From NCBI GenBank assembly GCA_018238155.1, contig JABCTZ010000011.1, forward strand, positions 62,001 to 126,000: a stretch of 64,000 nt of DNA, given 5' to 3'. The notes under the pieces were generated by a model. It was not told the DNA's origin. It did no database searches and saw nothing but the letters and a program-made list of their open reading frames with translations. Source of the stretch: Candidatus Heimdallarchaeota archaeon. GTDB taxonomy: Archaea > Asgardarchaeota > Heimdallarchaeia > JABLTI01. This document shows, piece by piece, positions 18,055-25,407 of the stretch. Position 1 is the first letter of the stretch, and every line of letters begins with the position of its first letter. The translations under genes were made by a program, and so were the position numbers.

Positions 18055-18503
18055 GAGTTAACTATATGAAACAAGATGTTCCTTTACTTGAAAGTTTATT
18101 CGGAACAAGTGATTTACCAACAATTGAAAAATATCTAACAGATGTAGAAGAAGAAACTAGAGCCAAAGCAATATGGGCATTAACGAAATTTTCTGTGGGG
18201 ATAACTTTTGAACAAGTTAGAGAAGAATTAATATCTGCAAAAAAAGACCGAACAAGGATTTTTCTAGCGGGAGCTTTATACCTTCTAAATTCTTCTTATC
18301 AATCACGAGAAATGATTTTCCTTTCCAAATATTATTTACAACATTATTTTGATGTAGAAAAAGAAGAGTTAAAAGTTGATTTTACAGGAGATTATGGACG
18401 TTCAGCAATAGTCATAGGACTTATTCTCTGGGATGTGGGATATGAAATATTTGCAACAAATACCTTGGACTTTTACGGTTTAAATTGGCTAATTGAAAAA
18501 TAA
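18051..18503 (+). CDS. Small helical partner protein (HEAT-like), 150 aa
   Basis: It starts inside the stop codon region of the nuclease gene (ATGA overlap), which argues for a stoichiometric partner. The N-terminal 60 residues resemble a single HEAT repeat pair (LPTIEKYLTDVEEETRAKAIWALTKF), followed by helices and a hydrophobic segment (SAIVIGLILWDVGYEIF). No catalytic motif was seen. It may be an immunity, adaptor or structural subunit of the 711-aa protein. No family was recognised. Confidence 0.6.
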   Translation: MRVNYMKQDVPLLESLFGTSDLPTIEKYLTDVEEETRAKAIWALTKFSVGITFEQVREELISAKKDRTRIFLAGALYLLNSSYQSREMIFLSKYYLQHYFDVEKEELKVDFTGDYGRSAIVIGLILWDVGYEIFATNTLDFYGLNWLIEK

Positions 18504-18573
18504 ACAGTTTTTCTTTTTCAATATCTGTTTTTGAAGTGGAGAATATAACACTAGATTGGAAGTACATTTTGAA

Positions 18574-20190
18574 ATGAACCAACAAAACTTTCTCACCTGG
18601 AAAACTGATCCATTTCTTATAGATCCAATACCCACAAGGAAAAATGATTGGTTAACTGCGAATAAGCTATTAGAACAAAAAGAGCAGTCAAAAATTTTCC
18701 TCAAAAATGATATCCTCAACCTTTATTCCATAATGGTTCGCAAAAACGATTTTCTTGCCGGAGAACGCCTTATTCAACGATTGCCTTATGTCTCTTTACC
18801 ACCTGATTTAGCTTCTAGTTTGCGTAAACCGTCACTAAAATTAGCTGAGAGATGCCATTACTATTTTCAAGATACTGCTATCAATTATTCTATCAAGAAG
18901 TGGCAGCAAAAGATTATTGATTATACGGAGAAGCAGCATCGACTACCATTTCCTTTATTTAGGATGAGTGATTTCTGGCAAGACTTTCTAATGCAAAAGT
19001 ACGTTCCCTTCCAATCTGCACGAGGAGAAACCTTCCATTTACCAACTATTCTCTCTAAAGATTTAGCTTATTTCTTAGGAGTAGTTATTGGCGATGGTCA
19101 TTTGAACTATTATAATATCGAATTAGTGGACTTTTCCCAAGAGCACACGATTATGTTACAAAAATTAGCCATGAAATTATTTGGTATTGAGGGTGCAATT
19201 TCTGGTGAGAAAAAAGTGTGGTTGTTACATTTGAATAATAAATGGCTTGTACGGTTAGCTAATTTCCTAACGGATCAACCAATTACCGGGAAAAAATACC
19301 ATGCTTTACGCGAACCACTTATTTTTACGTCGGATGAGAATCTTCGATGGGAATTCTGGAATGGAGTATTAGATGCAGATGGCAGCTATAAATCACAGAT
19401 CAATTTCTGTTCTTCATCAAAAAAATTCATAGAAGCATTTGGCTCATTTCTAGATTCATACAATTTTGACTATAAAATACGAGAATTAACCTCTGACTTG
19501 GGGAATGGTTATTCTTTAAATATTAAAGCGAAACATAAACATTTTTTTAGCCAATTCATACAACCAAGACATCCAATAAAGCAAGAAGATTTTTCACAGC
19601 ACTTAAATCGTCAATCAAACAAAAATCTCAATAATCCTACATTCAAGCGTATGTATATTAAAGATATTAATCCTCAGACACTAGTTACTATTAATGATAC
19701 TGCTTTTTTTAATTTCGAACTCATACCTATGCTCAATGTCACAAATTGCACCAGCTATTTACGAAAGTCTCGTGAAACTAACCAATGGACACAGCAAGAT
19801 TTAGCTAATTTTCTAGAAATTCAAAAAGGACGATTAGCAGCATATGAATACACCGGAAATCTCCCTATTGCTTATCTTGTCAAACTTCTTCCAATTATCC
19901 CTAAGAGTACTCCTCATTTAATGCTATTTCTAAAACGGAACAAACATAATTATTTTCGTTCACGAAAAACAATTGCTAAGTTAGATCTAGAACCAACTAG
20001 TAGTTTGCTTTCTTTAATGAAATCATTAGTGTTCTGTAAGGATTATATTACGATTAAAAATAAAAGACCAATTATTACTGAATTGAAAGACCAATTTGAA
20101 ATAGAAATTGTGAAAAAGAATCTAATTAAAAATTCGGTTTTGCATCGATTTATTAAAACATTTTTTTTGCTGAGTACAGAACGAGAATAA
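18574..20190 (+). CDS. LAGLIDADG homing endonuclease with C-terminal helix-turn-helix
   Basis: ATG at 18574 is preferred over TTG at 18556 because the paralogue at 63345 aligns from it residue for residue. Two LAGLIDADG helices are visible: LAYFLGVVIGDGHLNY and WEFWNGVLDADGSYK, each ending in the catalytic acidic residue, so one chain can form the complete active site. A lambda-repressor/XRE-like helix-turn-helix follows near residues ~405-435 (SRETNQWTQQDLANFLEIQKGRLAAYE), then a basic tail. No intron or intein host sequence flanks it, so it is free-standing. It sits inside the island and has a decayed copy at 62.5-63.3 kb. It probably mobilises itself or neighbouring DNA by double-strand cutting. 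Confidence 0.88.
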   Translation: MNQQNFLTWKTDPFLIDPIPTRKNDWLTANKLLEQKEQSKIFLKNDILNLYSIMVRKNDFLAGERLIQRLPYVSLPPDLASSLRKPSLKLAERCHYYFQDTAINYSIKKWQQKIIDYTEKQHRLPFPLFRMSDFWQDFLMQKYVPFQSARGETFHLPTILSKDLAYFLGVVIGDGHLNYYNIELVDFSQEHTIMLQKLAMKLFGIEGAISGEKKVWLLHLNNKWLVRLANFLTDQPITGKKYHALREPLIFTSDENLRWEFWNGVLDADGSYKSQINFCSSSKKFIEAFGSFLDSYNFDYKIRELTSDLGNGYSLNIKAKHKHFFSQFIQPRHPIKQEDFSQHLNRQSNKNLNNPTFKRMYIKDINPQTLVTINDTAFFNFELIPMLNVTNCTSYLRKSRETNQWTQQDLANFLEIQKGRLAAYEYTGNLPIAYLVKLLPIIPKSTPHLMLFLKRNKHNYFRSRKTIAKLDLEPTSSLLSLMKSLVFCKDYITIKNKRPIITELKDQFEIEIVKKNLIKNSVLHRFIKTFFLLSTERE

Positions 20191-20250
20191 TGTTTAGAGA
20201 TGGTTAAGAGTTCCTCTGTCATTTTGAAAAATTGAAGTATTTTGGAAATG

Positions 20251-20380
20251 CTCTCACAGCTCAGAAGTGAGAGTGAATGTTCTTGACCAAAACTCTATCG
20301 CTGAACGCTCCACTCGTGCGACCTAAAAGCCCACGCTTCGGTGGTCTTTTTTAACGGTCGTCTTCGACACGAAAACCAGA
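20251..20380. other. Locally GC-rich, hairpin-dense non-coding stretch
   Basis: Within the 455-nt gap after the homing endonuclease gene there is a 7-bp hairpin (20251-20257 with 20267-20273). Further inverted repeats are CGACC (20319-20323) with GGTCG (20356-20360), and GTCG/CGAC near 20357-20368. Base composition is clearly less A+T-rich than the surroundings. This could be a small structured RNA, a terminator array or the scar of a module boundary. No tRNA, CRISPR or known riboswitch pattern was recognised. Confidence 0.4.
20331..20352 (+). terminator. Hairpin plus T-run
   Basis: CCAC and GTGG pair around a GCTTCG loop and are followed by CTTTTTT. This looks like an intrinsic-type terminator downstream of the homing endonuclease gene. 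Confidence 0.45.
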
Positions 20381-20546
20381 GAGAAATCAAAGAGATGATT
20401 TTGTCGTGAAAAAATACCCAAGAAAGAACATGAAAATAGGAAAAAAAGCAGAAAAAGAGATTCTAAAGGGACTTAGAATAACCTTCCGCTATACAAAAAG
20501 AAGCCTTCTCCTGCCTTATTTTCAGGCTGATTTTTCGAGACTTTTT

Positions 20547-20603
20547 GTTTTTTGACGAATTCTTAACATACAGTAAATTCTTGTTTCTGTTTTTTGGCGA
20601 ATT
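20547..20603 (+). promoter_or_regulatory. Paired direct repeats upstream of the eight-gene operon
   Basis: GTTTTTTGACGAATT (20547-20561) recurs as GTTTTTTGGCGAATT (20589-20603), with 14 of 15 positions equal and starts 42 nt apart, close to four helical turns. A TTTTTAAA-like TATA element lies near 20610. AGGTGA at 20635-20640 is the ribosome site for the ATG at 20646. Tandem sites on one DNA face suit cooperative binding by a regulator, plausibly the winged-helix protein encoded first in the operon. Confidence 0.45.
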
Positions 20604-20645
20604 TTGTGCTTTTTAAACAAAATTTGATAGAATTAGGTGAGAATA

Positions 20646-21275
20646 ATGACTTTGGAATCATCTGTGACGCAAGAACAGCATATTCATAAGGATTTATCTA
20701 GTGCTAAAGTTAAAGTGACAAACACAGTTCAAACTTTCTGTAAATACTTAATTGACAGCGCATTGAATCATGGCAGATATTATTATCCTTCATTGAATAC
20801 TTTCAAATTTGATGAGAAATTGACATTAGTCTCAAGAACAATAGATCGCTTAGTGAGATTTTTAGTTCAAGTTAATATTCTAACTAAATTAACACGATCG
20901 AAAACACAAGCTTATCAAGTCAATGTCAATAATCCATTATTCCACCTTATTTTGAGAATATATCATCCTGTTCATCCAATTACCATTTGTACAAAACAAG
21001 ACATCATTTCAATAAAAAGAATTGAAGAACTACAAAGCGGTGTAGAGCACTTGAAACATGTTTTTAGTCTATTAGAATCAAAAGAGGATCATAGATTAGA
21101 ACTTCATAGAGATTTGTTGGATGAAATAACTGAATATACTACAGTCTCAGATATTTCAACAGAAGATCTAAAAGAGAAATTAAGGTCAATCATCTTAGGC
21201 TCTAGCACAAGTGCAGAGATTAACAACTTTTCCATATTAAATGAATTTTTGCTAGAGTATAACAAGGGGGATTAA
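20646..21275 (+). CDS. Operon gene 1: winged-helix-like protein
   Basis: ATG at 20646 is chosen for its AGGTGA site (GTG at 20637 is in frame but overlaps that site). The 209-aa product has a helix-rich N-terminal half (TVQTFCKYLIDSAL, then VSRTIDRLVRFLVQVNILTKLTRS, then QAYQVNVNNPLF) that reads as a winged helix with a beta wing. The C-terminal half is helical and acidic. It could repress the operon through the paired repeats just upstream, or act as a DNA-binding subunit. The next gene begins 1 nt after its stop. No named family was recognised. Confidence 0.6.
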   Translation: MTLESSVTQEQHIHKDLSSAKVKVTNTVQTFCKYLIDSALNHGRYYYPSLNTFKFDEKLTLVSRTIDRLVRFLVQVNILTKLTRSKTQAYQVNVNNPLFHLILRIYHPVHPITICTKQDIISIKRIEELQSGVEHLKHVFSLLESKEDHRLELHRDLLDEITEYTTVSDISTEDLKEKLRSIILGSSTSAEINNFSILNEFLLEYNKGD

Positions 21276-21276
21276 T

Positions 21277-22842
21277 TTGGGATTCATAAACACTCTACCT
21301 AAAGCCATCACTACCGTTCTTCGAGATTATTCTTTTCCTTCTGGTGTTGATAAAGACACCATTCGCAAAGCTGTTAGGTGTGATGAAGACCTGCTTTTTG
21401 TTACACCAGATCTAGATGAGCAATTGCAGGTTGCAGTTACTTTAGCTCTTCTAAATGCTCGATTTGCCGACTCATCATCTATGATTATTGTGCGAACTTC
21501 TGATGATGCAAGAAAAATATACAGTATACTCAACCCACAACATCAGGTTAACGTTTCTAGTGATAGTGTAACAAATGAAACTATTTCTCCACCAATAGAT
21601 AAATATGCCATTCGTGTTGCTTCCACTTTTTCCAAATTTAAGGGAAATAGCTTCTCTTCAGCTAATGATTGTATAATAATTACAAGCTATGATTGCTTGC
21701 TTCGAAATTTACTCTATCGAAAAAGTTCCGAAGTGGATTTAAAGAACAGAATTACTTTACCACATACAAATGCCTATATTTTCGTTGACCCATTTGGCGA
21801 AAATAGATCTCTACGAAGAGCTTTAGAGAGCTTCATAACTTTTGATATAGATAGCATATTGTTTTTCAAGAGAAGAACAAATAACCTTAACATCAGAATG
21901 CATTATATCTCACCTGGCATAGTTTCTTTAGATGAACAGAAGAATATGCTAAAAGTAACATCAACAGTCAAAATTTCTGGAAATCTTGAGCTTGACTTTA
22001 GTTTTTCAACGGATAGACATGACATTAGAGAAAATCTCCAATCTGTTCTACCATATTTAATGTTATTAAGACTTTATTCTGGGCATCCAACTAAAAAACA
22101 ATTAACACGTCGAGTGCAAAATTCGGTTAATTATCGTTTACTTCAAAACACTCACGAATCAAAAACTAATCCTGAATTTCTTCAGGAAGTTTTAATTGAG
22201 ACATTGTTTCAATCAACTGATTCTACTGAATGCTTATTTGAATCGTATCAGCAAAGTCTTGGAAAATTCGCTCTTGCATTAAGAGCTAATGGAAATTCAG
22301 GAAAATATATCCTCACACCATTTGGCAAGAAGTTTCTCATAGCCTCAACATATTTTAAAGAAATACAAGATGATCCCATTAGTGTTATATTGGATATTAA
22401 AAACAGAACACAGAATGATATTCTAGATTGGAACAGCATCTCAGAAATATTCCATAATTTTACTAATGGAAAATTAGCTTACGATGATCTGCAAATACTG
22501 CTAGGGATATTAAAAACAGAAGCGAATGTTGAAGATGAGACAATTGCTAACATTCTATCCAGAACACAAGATAGTTATTCTGTTTTTAAAGTCTGTAGAT
22601 TACTTGCAAGCTTTCAGGATCATATGACACCTGAAGCAAAAAAGAGCTTCAATATCATTAGCAAGGCATTAGGGCAAAATCTTGACACAGTAAATGAACC
22701 GTTAGTAGGAAAGAAAGATAGATTAGCAATCGAGCAAGCGATAAAAGAAGAACTAGAATTTGCTACAGATCCAATGACAAAAGCACAAATTGCTCTAAAT
22801 CTCTCATTATTGAGTTCTGATGTAAAACAAGCAATTGGTTAA
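21277..22842 (+). CDS. Operon gene 2: degenerate SF2-helicase-like protein lacking Walker motifs
   Basis: The TTG start follows a strong GGGGG. The N-terminal ~210 residues track the first RecA-like domain of the operon's own helicase (gene 7). IRKAVRCDEDLLFVTPDLDEQ replaces the Walker A region. MIIVRTSDDARKIYSIL matches motif Ia. IIITSYDCLLRNLLYRK matches the ATIDKL segment. AYIFVDPFGE stands where DEIH should be, and SILFF stands in place of SAT. The P-loop lysine and DExH acid pair are absent, so it should not hydrolyse ATP there. The rest is helical (LTRRVQNSVNYRLL, then a winged-helix-like stretch). It may pair with gene 7 as an inactive regulatory or structural subunit (inference). Confidence 0.6.
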   Translation: MGFINTLPKAITTVLRDYSFPSGVDKDTIRKAVRCDEDLLFVTPDLDEQLQVAVTLALLNARFADSSSMIIVRTSDDARKIYSILNPQHQVNVSSDSVTNETISPPIDKYAIRVASTFSKFKGNSFSSANDCIIITSYDCLLRNLLYRKSSEVDLKNRITLPHTNAYIFVDPFGENRSLRRALESFITFDIDSILFFKRRTNNLNIRMHYISPGIVSLDEQKNMLKVTSTVKISGNLELDFSFSTDRHDIRENLQSVLPYLMLLRLYSGHPTKKQLTRRVQNSVNYRLLQNTHESKTNPEFLQEVLIETLFQSTDSTECLFESYQQSLGKFALALRANGNSGKYILTPFGKKFLIASTYFKEIQDDPISVILDIKNRTQNDILDWNSISEIFHNFTNGKLAYDDLQILLGILKTEANVEDETIANILSRTQDSYSVFKVCRLLASFQDHMTPEAKKSFNIISKALGQNLDTVNEPLVGKKDRLAIEQAIKEELEFATDPMTKAQIALNLSLLSSDVKQAIG

Positions 22843-23350
22843 TATTAAAAAAAATAGTTCGTTACCACTAAAAACTGTTACAGGAAAACCACCAATAGGG
22901 AGAAATGTTACGTACTATTCTACAAAAGAAATCCCAGAGCATTTCTATAAAAAATGCGGTGACTGTTACTATTTTAGCAAAAATTATTGCATTTTCTGGC
23001 GACGAGTGAAAGAGACTGCAGAGCGAAAAGTCCCAAAAGACAAAATGGGCTATATTTCAACCTCAATTCTTAGAAAAAATACTGTTGCCTGTGAAGCATT
23101 TCTAGAAGTAGAAACAATGGTGATACATTTCACTATTGATGAATTCAATAAAACAGTAACAAAAAGATTTGATGGCTATACTGAAGATGGGGAGGAAAAA
23201 TTTACTCATTTTTGCCCAATCTGTAGTAAGCAAGGAGAAATGGTACCGCTAAAGGCATTAGGCAATGCTGCGTTTCCTCAGCAGGGATCAACTCCGACAA
23301 GATGTCCAAGATGTGGTTCATCATTTAAGCTTTATCAGGAAAGAAATTGA
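22835..23350 (+). CDS. Operon gene 3: two-cluster zinc-ribbon protein
   Basis: The TTG start overlaps the previous gene by 8 nt. Residues ~42-52 contain CGDCYYFSKNYC, a three-Cys cluster that could use a further Cys downstream. Near residues 127-160, FCPICSK and RCPRCGSSF supply four Cys in the CxxC...CxxC arrangement of a zinc ribbon. Between them is a strand-rich piece (MVIHFTIDEFNKTVTKRFDGY). The protein has 171 aa and no enzyme motif. It probably acts as a nucleic-acid or protein-binding subunit in the complex. No named family was recognised. Confidence 0.65.
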   Translation: MVNIKKNSSLPLKTVTGKPPIGRNVTYYSTKEIPEHFYKKCGDCYYFSKNYCIFWRRVKETAERKVPKDKMGYISTSILRKNTVACEAFLEVETMVIHFTIDEFNKTVTKRFDGYTEDGEEKFTHFCPICSKQGEMVPLKALGNAAFPQQGSTPTRCPRCGSSFKLYQERN

Positions 23351-23375
23351 AACATTTAGTAGTTAAGTGATAAAA

Positions 23376-24872
23376 ATGACTGAAAAAAATACTGGAAAAC
23401 AACAAATAAAATGTGTGAAAGATAGCAGTCATATACTTTATGACCGGATATACAATTTAACAGGTTTGGCAGCTGAAGAGATAGAAGAAGCAAGAACTAA
23501 TTTAGGAACTCCTATTTATCAAGGCTATGATGTACGATTGATCGATGATGATCTGTTTATTGGAGATGTAAGGTATAAACTAAAGGATATTAAATTCATC
23601 TTTGATTATGCAGGCATTCAAGAAGAGATTAAACAACGATTGCTTGATTATGGCTGTTATTATGAACGGAAAACTAATTTGAGTGGATGGTTTAATGTCG
23701 AAAGAATCGAGCCAAAAAGAGCTGTTTATGTTGATGCTATTAGATTAAGCAATGGGTTCAACAATCTCTATCTAAAATCAGTGATCAAGAGTGACCTTAG
23801 CATTATCTTCGCACTGCAAGGAATGATACCCGATCAAAGAGTGCTAAAGAAGTATGTAGATAAAATTGGTGATGCATATCTCTATGGCTATCACAGTCAT
23901 GCAAATAAGCTATGCAATTCAGCAGAAGGTTTAGCAGCAGATGTTCTCTGGGAATTCACTAACAAGCTGATAGAACCTTACAACTTTAAAATAAGTAATC
24001 GAATTTCTGACCGACTCTGCCAATTGAGACGCATGGTTGGAAATTATAGCAGTATGGCAAAAACAGCTACAGATGCCTTATTTAACACCACATACCAACT
24101 CTTTGAGGAAGAAATATGGAAGATTCTTGAAGAGAAAAAAATTAATTATTTGGGAGTTGGCGGTTTTTCACATTTCAGTTATTATTCAGACCTTTCTTGG
24201 ATGGGATTGCCATTAGATCTTGGTGATGCATTAAAGAAAGGAGGGCACTATACATTAGTCGATACTATATTAGCTGAAGAAATAACTCATGAAGATATTA
24301 AGCGGCTAACTGCATTCAAAGGAGAGGATAATTATACTGTTACGAAATATGGGTGTGACATCCTCTATGAGAAGAAGGAAGAACTTTTCGAAAGCTCATG
24401 CTTTTATCGTGGGAAACAATATTCATCTTTTAGAGAAGCTTGCAGGGAAGAAATTGACAAATTTGATCGCCTATTATCGAATATCGGTGATAGATTAGAA
24501 GAGGAGCATCTGTCTATTAAAAGCCCTGATCTAGGGAATAATTTAGCCGTTAAACTCTGGCGATTAACGTTAGACTGGGAATATTTGCCAGCAAAATTGA
24601 GGGAGAACCTGGGAGAAAGTGTTTTTCAAATATGTCAAGAAGAGATCCAAAAGCTTGACTTTCAGCCATTAGTATGGATGCGATCGAAACACATAGAACA
24701 AAGAGTGAATCAGGAAATTGCTAATTTTGAGGAACTTGCATTCTTATTTACTGATAGGGAAGAAAAGCACCACCAAAAACATGGCAGAAAAATCGGTCAA
24801 TTATCACCAATCACTAAAGAATTCAGTGAAACATTATTGGAGTTACCTGTATCATGGATAAACTTGGAGTAA
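23376..24872 (+). CDS. Operon gene 4: large protein of unknown function
   Basis: ATG at 23376 is preferred, with GTGA at 23367-23370 as ribosome site (GTG at 23367 is in frame). The 498-aa product is soluble, mixed alpha/beta at the N-terminus (DVRLIDDDLFIGDVRYKLKDIKFIFDYAG) and helical further on (FNTTYQLFEEEIWKILEEKKINYLGVGG). Possible metal ligands include YHSHANKLC and a His-rich DREEKHHQKHG near the C-terminus, but no classic nuclease or ATPase motif was seen. Its last 19 nt overlap the next gene, a sign of coupled translation. It may be the system-specific core component. No family was recognised. Confidence 0.6.
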   Translation: MTEKNTGKQQIKCVKDSSHILYDRIYNLTGLAAEEIEEARTNLGTPIYQGYDVRLIDDDLFIGDVRYKLKDIKFIFDYAGIQEEIKQRLLDYGCYYERKTNLSGWFNVERIEPKRAVYVDAIRLSNGFNNLYLKSVIKSDLSIIFALQGMIPDQRVLKKYVDKIGDAYLYGYHSHANKLCNSAEGLAADVLWEFTNKLIEPYNFKISNRISDRLCQLRRMVGNYSSMAKTATDALFNTTYQLFEEEIWKILEEKKINYLGVGGFSHFSYYSDLSWMGLPLDLGDALKKGGHYTLVDTILAEEITHEDIKRLTAFKGEDNYTVTKYGCDILYEKKEELFESSCFYRGKQYSSFREACREEIDKFDRLLSNIGDRLEEEHLSIKSPDLGNNLAVKLWRLTLDWEYLPAKLRENLGESVFQICQEEIQKLDFQPLVWMRSKHIEQRVNQEIANFEELAFLFTDREEKHHQKHGRKIGQLSPITKEFSETLLELPVSWINLE

Positions 24873-25093
24873 TGCTCTTTTTGCTAAAGGAGTACAATGA
24901 ATTTGGCACTATTCATCCAAAGAGCGCAAAAGAGATCTCTATAGAGGTGGAATTGGCTCCCAGTGAAACATATCTTACTCTTGAGACATTACAGCAAGAT
25001 GGATTGATCTGGCGAGTGGGTAGGAAAAATCTTTACAGGTATGGTATTAAGGAAGAATCTTTAGCTCATCTAAACAAGCTATTCTCTGCTTAA
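24854..25093 (+). CDS. Operon gene 5: small winged-helix protein, 79 aa
   Basis: It starts 19 nt inside gene 4. The sequence runs helix (KLGVMLFLLKEYNEF), helix (SAKEISIEVEL), recognition helix (SETYLTLETLQQDGLI) and wing (WRVGRKNLYRYGI), a textbook MarR/Lrp-like winged helix. With no effector domain, it may serve as a DNA-binding subunit of the encoded machinery or as a second regulator. Confidence 0.65.
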   Translation: MDKLGVMLFLLKEYNEFGTIHPKSAKEISIEVELAPSETYLTLETLQQDGLIWRVGRKNLYRYGIKEESLAHLNKLFSA

Positions 25094-25107
25094 TTAATGG
25101 TAAACAA

Positions 25108-25404
25108 TTGCCGTCTGAGATGTTAATTGATTATCAGAAGCTTGATGAAGTAGCAGAAAATTATGAGAAGAAGTTTGAGATAGAGAAACAAGAAGGGCTC
25201 CTTGTGAAGGAGATCAAGGCATTGCTTAGTCAACTGGTCTTTATTGAATATAATAACCGATTCGACATGATTGATTCAGCTGTTGATGATATTGTTGAGG
25301 CTTGTTCTCCTGAAAATTTAGATGAAAAATTCGAGCAATTTTTAGAGGATAAGCTTGAATCAATTTGGGAATATATTATCAGTGCAAGATTGGTGGAGGG
25401 ATAA
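25108..25404 (+). CDS. Operon gene 6: small acidic helical protein, 98 aa
   Basis: It lies between gene 5 (14-nt gap) and the helicase (3-nt gap). The TTG start has no strong ribosome site, and ATG at 25120 is the alternative. It is wholly helical and acidic (LDEVAENYEKKFEIEKQEGLLVKEIKALLSQL split by short turns), like a small oligomerisation or adaptor protein. No family was recognised. Confidence 0.55.
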   Translation: MPSEMLIDYQKLDEVAENYEKKFEIEKQEGLLVKEIKALLSQLVFIEYNNRFDMIDSAVDDIVEACSPENLDEKFEQFLEDKLESIWEYIISARLVEG

Positions 25405-25407
25405 GGA

